NCBI RefSeq assembly: GCF_007655135.1
Contig: NC_045130.1
Coordinates: forward strand, 32,546,605-32,610,604
From: Punica granatum
Lineage: Eukaryota; Streptophyta; Magnoliopsida; Myrtales; Lythraceae
Reading direction: 5' to 3'
Length of the DNA stretch: 64,000 nucleotides
Positions 39,382-53,335 of this stretch are shown piece by piece (the stretch's first letter is position 1; every line of letters begins with the position of its first letter). The notes below the pieces were generated by a model that did not search any database, had not been told where the DNA came from, and was given only the letters and a program-made list of their open reading frames with translations. Made by a program: the position numbers and the translations under genes.

Positions 39382-41604
39382 TTAGCTGTCGAACAAGTTC
39401 TTGAGGGCATTCCTCTTGCCACAGGGCTCGAGCAGCATGAGCTGCTTCTGGTTCTCCCCTGGGACAATCAGGGCTTGATCGGAGGCCGAGATCACGGGCA
39501 GTTGATCACTGCTTCTGTTGCTCCGAGGCCTTCCTTGCTTCCACAAGTAATCCCACTTGTCGATGATGAGGTAGAGGAAGGCGATGAGAACGACCTGTGC
39601 CGTGAAAAGAACAGTCCAAAGCCAAGTCCTTTTCGACGTCTTGTCGTGGTAAGCCATGATGCCACTGTAGATGTTGATGATGCCTAAGAGTGAGATCGTC
39701 GTCCCGAGTATCCAATGCGCAAAATACCATGTGGTCCTTTTCTTAGTACCTCTTCATCAACACAAAAGGAAAACGAAAAGTCTCTTTAGTGTAGGAGCTA
39801 AAGCAGATGACATTACACTTCACGGTCTGATAATCGATTAAGTATGGAAAATAATCATATGATTGAGATCCGGCAATGTGCTTCAAATTCAACTTCTCGT
39901 ACGTGTTTTATTTTATAAAGTTTCGATCACCATCCATGCGAGTTTCGCGAAGAGATCCTGATCTACCTAACTTCACGATATGCAAGCATTTGTACGACTC
40001 CGAAAAGGACTTTATATCTTGTGGATCATTCCATAAACGGTAAATGACAACCCAATATCAAGAATAGAACAAAATGTTGAGTGTGCCTTAAATTTTGCGG
40101 GCAACAAGATCAGATAATTCAAAATCCATTGAATTCTTTGTAAAGCCGATTTGGGTGAAATTTTTTGTGAAACATATGACGGAAGTGAAGGGATTGCGCT
40201 CACGAATTTGTAAGGTTCATAAATTATATGCATGCAATTTTTTTTTCTTTTCTAGAGATCTAATGTTCACATCTTTGGTGAGATCACAATGTGTTGCTCT
40301 TAACCTATTGATGGTGACTAATTTTTGCTGAGGCGTGAGCTTTGCTCTAGACATGAGATTCTAGTGATTTCGGAACCCTTATAGTAGGTAAAGTTCGCCC
40401 ACATAAATTGCAGTCTACCAACTGTGATGCAAATGGTTTCGACTTATCCAAGTTCAGGTAGGATTGACTTGTTAAAAGGTAAAGTTCTCTCAATCTCGAA
40501 TTTTCTCCATTTGCAAGAAATAAATAATCCAAGATCTTACTTAATGAGAAGAGGTGCCGGATTTGATTCGTCCTAATTTTACTTAGCAAATCCAAGTGGA
40601 TGAAGTATATCAATGGCAAAAGAAAGGGATAAAGATGGAATAATCAAGTTTAGGTACCTATGAGGGCGCGAGAGGCCAATGATGGCTTGGATCCATATGG
40701 CAACGTAGAGAGCAAGGCCTATCCTTTGGTGGTAGTTGTTGAATGAATTCTCAAAGGTTTTTATGGACAGAATTGCCCCTGCTGTTGCCACAAGCACCGC
40801 AACTACCTGTTCATCCCATGGAAAATACACATGAAAATTCAATTTCTTTTTTCCCAATTTTCTCCTTAAAATCCAAGAGAAAAAAAAAATCATCGAAACC
40901 CATAGAAGATAGAAGAAAGGAGACGTGAGAATTGGTTATTGTTCTTCAGTCGATCCCCTCTCTTATTAGTTTCCTTTGCTTTCTCAGTACTCATCATTGA
41001 GAGCATACATATGCTTTCGATTACGACATTGATCATTAGTCGCGAAATGTGGAAAACATAGTGACCTATATAAAAAAGATACAGACATCATGATGAAAGC
41101 TAACGTGGGAAGCTGATGCTCTGCCTGCTTTCTTCCGATGCCGAGATCAGTTCAACTCGTATATTATCACGGGTCATGAAAGGTTAGTGTACATGTTTTG
41201 GTGGCAGTCTTGGTCTGAATAAACCGAAACATGTGGAATAGGGCTGTCAATTTAAGTACCTGCAAAATTACGTGAACATAGAAGAGACCCCTGCCCCTCA
41301 GCCGGTTTTCCTCTCGACCGGACATTTTTGCGGCGAGTATCCCCATAGGCATCAAGAAACCCATCGAAGCCCAGAGAAGAAGCCCGTGTATCACTATATC
41401 AGATTCCAACTTCGGATTGAGCTGCAGATCATCGTATCATGAACATATATCATACTCCACTGAGTTCTTTTCTTGGTGGAAGATACAAGGTTTGATAATT
41501 AGTCAGGTGCTGGAAGAGGGAAAAGGCTGAGAAAATTACGACGGTTCATGCATACATACCTTGTGATAGTTTCCGGGTCTAAAGTTCTTGTGAGAGAGCA
41601 GCAT
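39382..41604 (-). CDS. Cytochrome b561 domain protein
   Basis: Plant cytochrome b561-domain membrane protein (At4g18260/At2g30890-like), a probable trans-membrane electron carrier; its partners are not established. Exons 41604-41560, 41421-41260, 40806-40658 and 39751-39382 are phase-consistent, giving 241 residues. The four heme-ligand histidines of the b561 core are visible in VIHGLLLW, FYVHVILQ, NNYHQRIGL and WYFAHWILGT (about residues 27, 65, 95 and 131), each within a hydrophobic segment. A polar C-terminal tail follows. The chosen ATG yields no signal peptide, unlike most relatives. A hydrophobic leader MKVLLAFTTMMLI begins at about 41681 but is out of frame and stops at once, so either the gene lost its leader or there is an unseen intron or error. 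A 3' fragment is duplicated at 27563. Confidence 0.85.
40440..40600 (-). mobile_element. Degenerate SINE family 2 copy in b561 intron 3
   Basis: Shares TCTCCATTTGCAAGA- and GATCTTACTTAATGAG-like stretches with 13335-13522 in the same orientation. Ends are not defined. Confidence 0.5.
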
Positions 41605-43364
41605 TCTTCTTTCTCCGAGCAGAAGACACACTGACAAAGTCAGATCAGCATCATCGTCGTGAATGCGAGCAGAACTTTCATATAAGAGAACGAGTTCGCC
41701 GAGTGTGTTAGCTTAGCTATGTATGTGGAACTGCAGAGGAAACCCGATTCTCTCTATTCCTACAAAAGAAGAAAATGGAGGGGAATGTGATCTCTGAGAG
41801 TGTATAGAAAAACAAGACCTATAAAGCTGAAGAAGTCTCATGAGGCTATATAGGCCATATGGTATGGTATGATATAAAAAGCATGGGGGAAAGGTTTCAT
41901 GGCGGTTGGTGTATTGCAGAAGATTATGAAGAGAGGAAATAGAAAATTAAAGGAAAATGCGTTTTGTTTTTTTTTAGGGTATTGGTAGGGTATAACCTTT
42001 TCGTTATGTGGGGTTGACATTTTGGTCATTCTAGCAACTTACCTTTCATTTTATTTATTCATTGTTTCCCTCCGAACCAAAGGTTTAATTGGCATCAACA
42101 AAATGTGTATGGTCAAAATTGGATTTGATGGGTGTTGACGTGCATATACATTGGGTGTACATTTATTGCATCATTGTGTAAGACACTGTTTAGTTCACTC
42201 TCCTCCCTTTCAAGTTACACCAATTACCGAGAAATGAAATATAGTGTAACGACACATATTTTTATTTAAGAAATAAGAAATTTCAAATTTGATTCTTATC
42301 ATGGAACAATTTATACCCTTTTATTTACCTTTCTCATTTTATTGTATTAGACAATAAAGCTCTCTTATGTCAAAAAATTATGCCTTTGTAATATTGCAAA
42401 ATTTTCATTGGAAATATATTCTTATTAATTTCCTTATATATGGTCTTAATCTTCAAATCTCAACAAATAGCAAATTTAGAAATTACAAAATAATTGTAAC
42501 GCGCTCTTTGAAGGTAATTTTAGTTCTCAGCACAAAACGGATATCACTAAACATTATTCGAGTATCGGAATTTATAGAAAATATATGAGATAAGGAAAAT
42601 CACATGTTTAAGTTATTATTCCCATGGGTAACCCATGATGGGTTTCAGTACAGGTTGCATATCTAATTAGTAAGCAATTCCCAATGTAATAAGGAGCATG
42701 GTAATTGATCATGTCCCTCCCTTAATCTAACCTAAACTCTATGATCTATCTCACTAGTTAAATTAGTTGGGATGCCCTCAATGATGGCATATGAGTTTCA
42801 CTTCATCAGTACCGTTCCTGCCCTTTTAATCATCAATCCAAACATGAGACCACAATTATCATATTTTCTACGTATATATAAAAATAAAATTCCTCCATAA
42901 GATTTGTACTCATATATGTATATAATTATGCATTGTTTTGCTTTGAAAGGGGGCATTTGGGTCCATCTGATCCTTGTTATCATTCTGTTCCTTTTGTCCA
43001 AATTCATTACGTGTTGCTTCATAATTCTCACCTTGATTAAACAAAAGCATGTCTGTATAAAAATCCATAATACGCGATTTACCATTCCGATGTCAATGAT
43101 TTATCCTGATCAGCCTCGAGTTGAAGTCGAAATGTGCTAATGAGCTAATCTAAATTCGATTTTTGTCTAGATATTGGCTCTGAGCTCACATGTACTGATA
43201 GAAGCGTGAGTTATATTATGCACCCTGAAGTTTCTTGTCTAGATCATTTTCACCCCAAGTTTGGACCAAACAAATACGGGTTGATGCATATAGTTTCAAT
43301 CTTTCAAGTTCGGGACAACTTACTTCTTTAGATTTTGGATGAGACCTAGAGGCCAATGTTCTGA

Positions 43365-43560
43365 GTTTTCTTTTTTTATAAGAGAGGTCAATGGACTTAA
43401 TATAAGGGATATTTATTTTATTGTATTAATGCAATAAAATAGAAATCATGATTGCGAGTAGAGGTACTGGTAGTTCCACTGAATATCAAACCTAAAACCT
43501 CTTAATTATCAGGCGAGAGCATGTGTTACTGTGTTATAATCTCTTTTTCAAAGTTCTGAG
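43365..43560 (-). mobile_element. SINE-like segment, family 3
   Basis: Matches 53150-53335 in order of blocks: TATAAGAGAG plus ATGGACTTAATATA, AATAGAAATCAT, AACCTAAAACCTCTTAATTA and a terminal GTTATAATCTCTTTTT. The minus strand has weak Pol III-like boxes. Ends uncertain. Confidence 0.45.
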
Positions 43561-44784
43561 TTTAGATCTACTTATCCAACAAATTGCGAAGAGCATCGAA
43601 ATCTCGATCACTTGGAAATCAACACCAACTTTCTTTTGAATGTACAAAGTCCACTTTTTTTTTCATCTTTAAAACAAAATTCATTCAATCGGAGTCTTGA
43701 ATCCTTATCTTATTATTAAATTTTCATTGAGTATTTATAGAATTGGACTCATTTCTAATCTAAAAGTTTAAATTATTAAGTAATATAAATCTCATATAAA
43801 CCAAATAATTATCTTTTCCTTGTTCAATGTGGGGCATTTCTTTTGACTTCTCAACACTATCCTCCAAAATCACGTGAAAGTTAAAGGTGCAGGATTGGTT
43901 TATCGGGTTTTAGGAAGAAGTTTGAAATTTTCTATCAAACTTAGGAGAATTTTTTCAGTATCCTATCTCATCACATGACGTGAGAAAGCTTTGATCAAAT
44001 TGTAATAAATAAGGAATTAAATGTTAACCAATCGAGTAATTGTCATAATTATTCTTAATTAAAATAATTTTATTGGATTATCCTCTTCACATCATTGTAA
44101 AGTAAAATCAATGAAGTTTTTCTCCAAGTTCAAACTTCAGTGTGCAAAGTGATTAAAACTTGGGAGTACATGGTTGAAAACTTCAGGATGCAAAATGAAC
44201 TCAGATAGAAACTTCAGGGTGCAAAATGCAATTCTCACAATTAAAGACAAGGGGCTAGGATGGATGGATGTGGACCAAATGGCCTACGTGGTGGGTGAAA
44301 TTATCTTTTTGCAAGGTAACAATATGCAATCATAGTGTTAGGATATGTGGGCCCCAATGGGGGATGCACATAACGTCTTTAGCTTGGGGCTAAAAAACTA
44401 AAGCACATTTTAGCCATTTTAGGGCCCCATTCCCTCTAATGAGCACACCACTTGGTTTCTCCACTCTAATGATTCGTTCTATTGAAAAAGGAGAGGCTTA
44501 GAAGTCCGAGGTCCATTCGATTTCTTGAATCGTCCCCGTGGTTCATCTCGGGTTGGCAACCACGAGCAATTGTTGGACGCGGTGGTTTCCGTAGAGTGTA
44601 ATGGGTCGGTTGTCCTGAGAGCAACATAAGGACTTTTTTGACCAAGTAACATAAGGACTGATCGATCTCATTTGCCATTTGAAAAAGGATCAAGGATACA
44701 GTTCATTGATCATCATCACATGGTAGCTTTCATCACATGTGCTGTTACTGCAAACATTGACCTCTGGAAGAAAGATTCAAGAAA

Positions 44785-45015
44785 TCCAGGGGACTTTGGA
44801 TTCAAAATTAAAATTACTTTGATTTTGATTTTAATTGTTAAAAAGGACAAATAAAATATAATTATAAATTTGATTTGAAAAACATATATTTTTATTGTGT
44901 ATTGTGTTAAGTTAAAATTAAAATTTTTAAATTAAAAAATATGTTTTTATTGTGTAGTGTGTTGAATTAAAGTTAAAAGTTAAAATCAATTAACTCTGAA
45001 TTCAAATGGGACAAT
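44785..45015. mobile_element. MITE-like inverted-repeat segment
   Basis: Left GGACTTTGGATTCAAAATTA and right TTAACTCTGAATTCAAATGG are related in inverted orientation around an AT-rich interior with TTTTTATTGTGTA repeated twice. It resembles the elements at 31605 and 56250. Confidence 0.55.
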
Positions 45016-46052
45016 TTTCGAGATCTTAGATTTCCAACATTTTCCTTTGCTCCCTTCTGATTTTCACATTTCTATTTTAGCCATCTGAAGATACAAAACG
45101 ATTCTCACTAGGCAAGAGGACAAGAAGTTACGAGTTCTCTTCTATTTTGGATGATCAAACTTATCGCTCACCATCTCACCAACTCTGGCATTGACTCAAG
45201 TTCGGGTTCGGGTCTTTAGATGCCAGGTCCATCTAAACAGGTTGCCTGAAGTTTTTTGCCCAAAACCAACAATGCACATCCCCCACATGTTCGATAAACA
45301 ACATACTCAACAATTATCGCCGACCATTTCATTGTTCTTTCACTATCCATAGGTTACGGGCAAATTTCATGCGATATGTATGTACTGCCAGTCATGTAAT
45401 TTGAACTTGACCACTTATTTTATTTAGATCCTAGAATGATTAGCCACTTCCAATTGTTTATTAACCCACTGGACAGAAGGTGTCACCATCCATTGATACA
45501 AAGAAAAGAAGAAAAGCAAAAGTTAATCCTTTTGATCAAAAACCACCATTGGCGCCAACAGGTAAAACACGACCGACCCTTAATTAGTCTCTCAGTGGAG
45601 GATAATTAGATGGATCATTACAAAGCTCGAACAGTGATAGTAATCATAAGCGTGCCTTAAAGTCCACTGGACGATGGAAAAGTGTAGAATAATTGAAGAA
45701 AAACTTTTGCTAGAAAAATAAGATTGTAGAATTGAGAACCACCGACGACGTTGCATTACTATAACCTTAGGAGATGGAACTTTACGAATCATTTCGAAAA
45801 CTAGTAAAGCTACTTTCACCGGTCTAACATCAGAAGCAGAAGGGCCTACTTTAGACACATCCAGAAATGCATAAAACGGATTCATCCCAACAAAGATCAT
45901 ATAATGCTTGATGTCCTTTCAATATCATCGGTATCCTCAACAAAACAGAATCCAACAGTAAAAAGATAACCAACAGCAGTAGTTTCTACCAAAATTATCT
46001 ATAAAGCCAATCTGAACGTATAGCCTACAAGCTCCATTGGGAAAATAAGAAC

Positions 46053-47497
<1,445 letters not shown>

Positions 47498-47635
47498 TTT
47501 ACGAAGACGAAGTTGGGATCTGCTGAAGGGTCCGCCTCCACTGGTTCTACCGCCGTCAGGAGAAGAGACTGTTGGCGCTTCTTTTCCCTTCTTATATGTT
47601 GACGACGATGAAGCTGCAGGTAGAGAGAAGACTCA

Positions 47636-47744
47636 AAACCCTAGGGTTGGGAACGGCATTAAACGTAGAGACGGCGACGTTTCTTTGGTGGGCTTTAAGA
47701 AGCCGGATCGGTCCATTGGGCTGAGCCCGACCAGACGAGGCCCA
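47636..47744 (-). promoter_or_regulatory. RPL18a promoter motifs: telo-box and site II
   Basis: AAACCCTA at 47636-47643 (telo-box), TGGGCT at 47689-47694 and 47717-47722, and GGCCCA at 47739-47744 (site II). The pair is established as a hallmark of plant ribosomal-protein promoters and lies 140-250 bases upstream of this minus-strand ATG. Confidence 0.75.
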
Positions 47745-47982
47745 CCGATGTCCAGTCCAATCTCAGCTGAATTTCTAGTTTTATTTTTTTTTCCTTTTCT
47801 TTTGGGAATATACACAAGCAAGCAAAGGGAAAAAAATTTAAGGTTGAGCAAGTTTTACCCCTTAATAAGCCATTATGACTCAAACTCATATTAGTTATGA
47901 CTCACTGGACTTCTCGATATTAGGTGATCAACACCGTGAAAAAGGTGTACACAGTGAATGAGTTTCACCCTTAAGCATCTAA

Positions 47983-48420
47983 CACTACAACAAAATATAC
48001 CTTTAGCGGCATTCTCTTTGTGACGCCTCAAAAGGCGTCGGCAAAATCTATGCAAGGGGTATTTTCATGCTGCTTTCAAAGGTGTCGCCAAAGGTCAATC
48101 GAAGGCGACACTTTCCTAAGAGTCGCTTCTAATGGTCAAGAAAGGATCCCTTTTGGTGACTCTTATAAAAAGCATCAGCAAAGAGGGACCTCAAGCGATG
48201 CTTCTTCAAGCGTCTATCTAGGATAACCTTAGCTCATACTTTTTTTCAGTGTAATCTAAGGTTACCTTTTGCCAACGCTACAAAAGCATCACATAAGCTA
48301 ACCTTTTTGTGACGCTTATTATAAGCGTCACCTAGTGTAAGATTATCTGACGCTTACAAAAATGTCGGCAAACCTTGGACCTTTGGGCGACACTTCTATC
48401 CATATGTCAAAATTTTCAAA
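47983..48420 (+). mobile_element. CACTA (En/Spm) terminus with subterminal repeats
   Basis: CACTACAACAAAATATACC at 47983 is the classic terminus. It is followed by many direct and inverted copies of GACGC-type motifs (AAAAGGCGTC, AGGCGACAC, GACGCTTATTATAAGCGTC). No opposite terminus is found, so the extent beyond 48420 is open. 48420-49660 shows no recognisable gene. Confidence 0.75.
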
Positions 48421-49671
48421 AAATAAAATATTCAAATGCAAGCAGGAAAATTCCCACTCAACATGATTTAGGGAGGAAGTTTAAATCCAATGCTGAAACT
48501 TTTTCCCCTTTGATTCTCTAACTCTTTCCTACTCTCTCCACCCACTATCAAATACTCTCTCTTTCCCTCTCTCTAGACTCTCGCTCTCCCCGAATGTTGA
48601 AGAGAATCAATGTTGAAGAAAATAACTTGCCCCCACCTTGATTCCTATAGGCATTTGGGAGTCCTTGAACGCACAATGGAAGGTTGCCCACACGTACTCA
48701 AAGCTCGGTCCTTTCTTGGGTACGTTCCCGTTGACATTCCACCCCCACTTGTTCCCTTTCTTGCCCTTTGATTTTTGGGTTTCGTTTCGCCTGTGCCATT
48801 TTGAGGTTTCTCCAACGGAAGAACTGAAGGTGGGGGAAAGAGATCTCCTATGATGGTGTTGGGCAATTTTCGAATCTCTTGTGTTTATTGGGATTGCAAC
48901 ATGTTCTGATTTGGGATTTCCTATTATTGGACAAACCAAGAGTTGCTGATGAGCTCGATCTTGAAAGTTGCAACCCTACGTTTAATGGAAGTCCTTTGGG
49001 AGCTGAGTTTCTTGCATTTTTTCTATGAATGGGGAACACGTATACATATATATGGAGTGAATGAAGTAAGGAAACAGAAAGACATCCTATAGGAATGTGT
49101 CTAAAGATACATACATACGCCTAACTGCCAAAGATACAAAATGTCGAAAAATATCCCTGAAAAAATGCATTACAATATATATACATATACACACACACAT
49201 TTGTTGCTCTTTTTGGCTGGCAATATACCCATTTATTAAAGAAGACCGTTTGCCTAATAATTTTCACCACCCAACAGAGGAATCACTTCCGTCCACTTGT
49301 CGACACGGGCGCACGTAAATATCAATTGGGCATGCCATGTAATCGTGTATTTGCACTTTGGCCCCTCTGGCCACTAGCAACTTGGATTATCCTATATATT
49401 ATACATCACTTTATACTTAAATGAATGAGTGGAATTTATGATATTATCCTATTTGCCTATCGATTCATGAATTTCTCATCTGAGGGGAAAATTACAACTT
49501 AAATGATGGACTTCTCAAAGAGAAAATGGACTCATATTGTTATTTTCGTACCACTGTTAAATACGTGGAATTTCAATTATAATGAGTGTTTTTCTTATAG
49601 TCAGAGTCACTAGCTAGTGTGCGTCTACTTGTATTTAATTAGGCAGTTCCTTACGTCTCAAACAAAGGCTA

Positions 49672-50368
49672 TTTTTTTCTCGAAATCGGTGGTTCAAAAA
49701 GTTTCATAAATATTTCAAGTTGGTCCAAAATACTTTTTTGGTAACTTGTTGGTACAAAAAGTTTTAAAATCGTTTCAATGTAGTACATTCCATCAATTGT
49801 CCATGATGTCGTAAATATTTTGCTGACGTGATGAGTCCTATGTGTCACTTTTGTTACGTGGAACCAACCATAGTGCGCCACGTCATTTAAGAGAAAATAA
49901 AATTTGAAAAAGTCCAATAAAAATACAAAAAATAATAATAAAATACAAAAAATAGTAAAAATTTAGAAATAAAATAAAATAAAAATTTAAAATTTAAAAT
50001 AATTTAAAATAATTTGAAATAATTTTTTTTATTTTATAAGTTTTTAAAATTTTAAAAATAATTTTTCATTATTTTTCTAAATTTTTACTTTTTTTGTATT
50101 TTTGCATTATTTTATGTATTTTTATAAGACTTTTTCAAATTTTATTTCATCTTAAATGACGTGGTGCACTATGATTGGTTTCACGTAACAAAAGTAACAC
50201 ATAAGACACACCGCGTCATTAAAATGTTAACGGCGTCAGGGACAATTGACGAAATGTACTACATTGAAACGGTTTTGAAACTTTTTGTACTAACAAGTTA
50301 CCGAAAAAATATTTTGGACCAACTTGAAATATTCATGAAAACTTTTCGGACCACCGGTGAAATAAACC
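49672..50368. mobile_element. Fold-back element 3 with about 240-base arms
   Basis: 49672-49905 is matched inverted by 50140-50368. Shared blocks include CAAGTTGGTCCAAAATA, TTTCAATGTAGTACATT and GGTTCCACGT/GGTTTCACGT. The loop is almost pure AT. No coding capacity. Next to its right end are TA runs at 50371-50391 and 50506-50524. Confidence 0.85.
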
Positions 50369-50889
50369 ACATATATATATATATATATATATCCCGATAA
50401 TACAAAGTTACTTAGACATGCCGAAACTTGACGTTCATCCTTAGAATTAGCTAGGTCATATATCCCAATTGTGTCAAATCCCAGAAAAGCATCCATTAAT
50501 TCAATGATATATATATATATATATCGCTAAATTTTGAGGACAAAAGTGACGCGATGATTCTATGTTAAGAAGTTAAGGAGTATTTGTGCTTTCAAGAAAG
50601 ACATGGTCAGGTTCAAGTGCATGCTGTATCATATTTTCATCGACGAATACAAAGATATAATGTTGTACCAACCTGCTTTACATAATAATATGGGGAGGCT
50701 TTGTCTCAATGTTAAGACGCACTTATGTTTGCACTAGTGATACTTGTGTTTCTGGCCCTCTCATAAGTCATACGTATCCAACGAGATGTTTGCCGGTAAG
50801 TCTCCAACTGATGAACACAGATTTGCCGCCGATACGAACATATTTTACCTCTCTAGCTAGCAAGATATTGGCCTAAAACTACTTCATGA

Positions 50890-51710
50890 TGTTTCTGTGA
50901 ATGTTGTTGTGGTTGAAAGAAATGAGCAATGCATTCATTGTGCCATTGACATTGCTGGTACATCTGTTAGCTTCAGGTTTTCTGCCATTTATGCTGCAAA
51001 TGCTGCAACTGATAGAAGAAATTTGTGGAGCTCTATTAAATGTAGGAGGAATGTGGTGGGGGCATAACTGGATTGGAAATTTTTATGCATGGACTAATAA
51101 AAGGGAGGAGGGATTTATTGCTCGCAAGATAGATAGGGTGTTAGTGAATGAGCACTGGTCTGAGAAGCTTCCTAAGTCCAGTGTTGCGTTCCGGCCCCCT
51201 CTGATTTCAGATCATTGCCCTAGCTTAACTGTTTGTGGATCAGAGCATAGTTGAATTCAAAAGCAACTTCAAAATTTTCAACTATTGGACTTCTCATGAG
51301 GAATATCGAAAGACTAGTAGATAAGTGTTCGTCTGTTCATGTTACCGGTTCTCCTACGTATGTCATGTTCCTATCGAGGCAAAGGAACTTTATGAACGCA
51401 GCTGAAGAGAAAATGGTTAAAGATGATCATGATCTCAATTTCTTAAAGTATGAGAAGGAACTTCAACGGAAGTATGCGGCACTCAGATCTGCAGAGGAAG
51501 CCTTTTTCGAGAAGAAGGCACGTTGAGATGGCTTTCATTGGGTGATCAGAATACAGGGTATTTCCACAAGACTGTTAAGATTAAAAGGGTAAAGAGCACC
51601 ATTAAAGTGATTTTCTTTGAAGATGGAAGGAAGCTGGTAACTTTTTCAATAAATTGCTGGGTGCCGAGGATGCTAAAGTAACTGGAGGAAATTTATCTGC
51701 TCTAAGGAAG
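50890..51710 (+). pseudogene. LINE (L1-type) ORF2 fragment
   Basis: Frames broken by shifts encode pieces of an APE-type endonuclease end: FRFSAIYAANAATDRRNLW (near 50971), then FYAWTNKREEGFIARKIDRV, and LISDHCPSLT. The linker leading to the reverse transcriptase follows (LGDQNTGYFHKTVK). The reverse transcriptase itself is absent. Confidence 0.85.
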
Positions 51711-52304
51711 CTAGTGAAATACACGCTTAATCTGAGACAAGCATAATTATATCATTTATATATTTTTATATATAATATGGACAAAACTGTTTATCACGGT
51801 TTTTGAAATTAGAAACCGTAACTATCCCGAAACTATATGATTTGAGAACTTAGGAACCCAATTTTTTTCCGAAACTAAATAATTAGATTATTTTTCAGTT
51901 CGGAACGGGACAGTTTGGTTATCAGTTATTTTTGCAAGCCCTAACACCACCTGCTTCTCAGTTCTTAACCTTCGCCGTCGTTGCCCTCCCCACACAAACT
52001 GCTTTGGGTATGTGATAAAGTCATAACAAAGATGAAGAGGGAAATCATGCTTGGCTCACTATTCTTGATGATTCTCCGCACGCGAACTTGGGCAATCTCC
52101 AGATTAAACGCTCGCCGATAAGAAGTTGGGCCATTGTTTCTTTAATCCTTCTGTTCTTCATCTTGGTTTGTGTTGGTTTGTATATATATACTGGACAAGG
52201 CTTTTCGACTCGGGGTACTTCCATTTCTTAGCTGGTGGAGCTAATCGGATTCATGAAACTAATCAGATTTCAATTAGCTGGGCAATAAAAAAAAATATAG
52301 GGTT

Positions 52305-52975
52305 AATAAAACAAAAAACATAAACTTTTCACTTTTTAACGATTGTAGCACGAATTTTTTTCTTAACCAACTAATCACAAATTACCATTTTGATAACAAT
52401 ATTAGCACACTGTCAATTTCTCATTTAATGTTAACCGAAATTGCTAACGTGTACACGACGATATCACGTGACTCACCGTGATTGGCTAAATGAGTCCCAC
52501 ATTTAAAAAATAAAAAATTCTTAAATTTTAAGAAAAACAAAAAAAAAAAAGAGCCCAAAGTGAGGAAAAGGGCAGGTGGCCAGCGTTGGGGTCGCCAGCA
52601 ACTTCTACCGTTATCAACGACCCCAATTGGGTAGGTGGGGGCAGGAGTCGAGGCCCCCACCGCACTAATTGGGGTCGCCAGCAACACCGTCGGCCACCTC
52701 CACTTCTCCTCATTGTCGACCAGCCACCATTTTTTTTCTTTTTTTGTTTTTTTAATTTCCAGATTTTTTTATTTTTTAAAAATGCGGGACCCACTCAATC
52801 AGTGAACCACATGACACCTTCATGTATACGTCAGCAATTCTCGTTAAAATTAATGGAGATATTGACGGTGTGCTAACATTATTATCATATCGGTAGTTTG
52901 TGATTTAATTGGCTAAAGAAAAAAATTCGTGCTAAAATCGTTAAAATGTGAAAAGTTTTTTATTATTAATAAAAA
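52305..52975. mobile_element. Fold-back element 2 with GC-rich loop
   Basis: The left arm 52305-52530 matches the inverted right arm 52745-52975 (shared CTTTTCACTTTTTAACGAT / ATCGTTAAAATGTGAAAAG and GTAGCACGAATTTTTTTC). The loop 52550-52735 carries GGCCCCCACCGCAC and two copies of TTGGGGTCGCCAGCAAC-like sequence. Possible duplicated TTAATAAAA flanks. It sits inside a degenerate hAT-like element. Confidence 0.8.
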
Positions 52976-53132
52976 AATTACAGGTTCTAAATGGTACTCG
53001 GTTCGGGTAGGATCTGATTCCAAATCTATATAGGATATGATCCAGTTTCAAAATTTTGGAACTAGTCTTATACGGTAAGGTTCGAATATTGTAAAAATTA
53101 CAGGGTACGGGGACTTGCACACCCTTAGAAGT
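52976..53132. mobile_element. hAT-like element right end
   Basis: Aligns with the right end of the element at 26345-27019: AGGTTCTAAA/AGGTTCCAAC, then AAAATTTTGGAACTAGTCTTA and a terminal TTGCACACCCTTA. The left portion probably lies in 51780-52300. Confidence 0.65.
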
Positions 53133-53149
53133 AAATGCATAAGGGTTCG

Positions 53150-53335
53150 AGTATTATAATTATTATTTTTTTCAATTATAAGAGAGATCCATGTACGTAA
53201 TATAATGAAATGAAAATCATTAACATCTAATAAAAGAGCGTCAGTAATCTAACCTAAATATTAAACTTAAAATCTATTGATTACCAGGTAAGGGTGTGTA
53301 TTATTATGCCACAGCCCTTTGATAGTGACATTAGC
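53150..53335 (-). mobile_element. SINE-like segment, family 3, second copy
   Basis: Same block order as 43365-43560 (TATAAGAGAGATCCATGTAC, AATGAAATGAAAATCATT, ATTACCAGGTAAGGGTGTGT). Ends uncertain. Confidence 0.5.

Larger units (their letters stand above)
41605..46052. other. Long spacer between b561 and RPL18a
   Basis: I see no convincing gene in about 4.4 kb. It holds a SINE-like segment (43365-43560) and a MITE-like segment (44785-45015). A 102-codon minus-strand reading at 45592-45900 matches nothing I recognise. Confidence 0.6.

Noticed and set aside
45592..45900. 102-codon minus-strand open frame between b561 and RPL18a
   Set aside because: No recognisable domain, no flanking exon structure, and it overlaps nothing conserved. 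I leave it as unassigned and do not call it a gene.
48000..48420. CRISPR-like or satellite array
   Set aside because: Repeats are short, diverged and in both orientations, right behind a CACTA terminus, which explains them as subterminal repeats.
48607..48939. 110-codon minus-strand frame near the CACTA terminus
   Set aside because: No transposase or other domain is recognised, and the opposite-strand frames are equally open.
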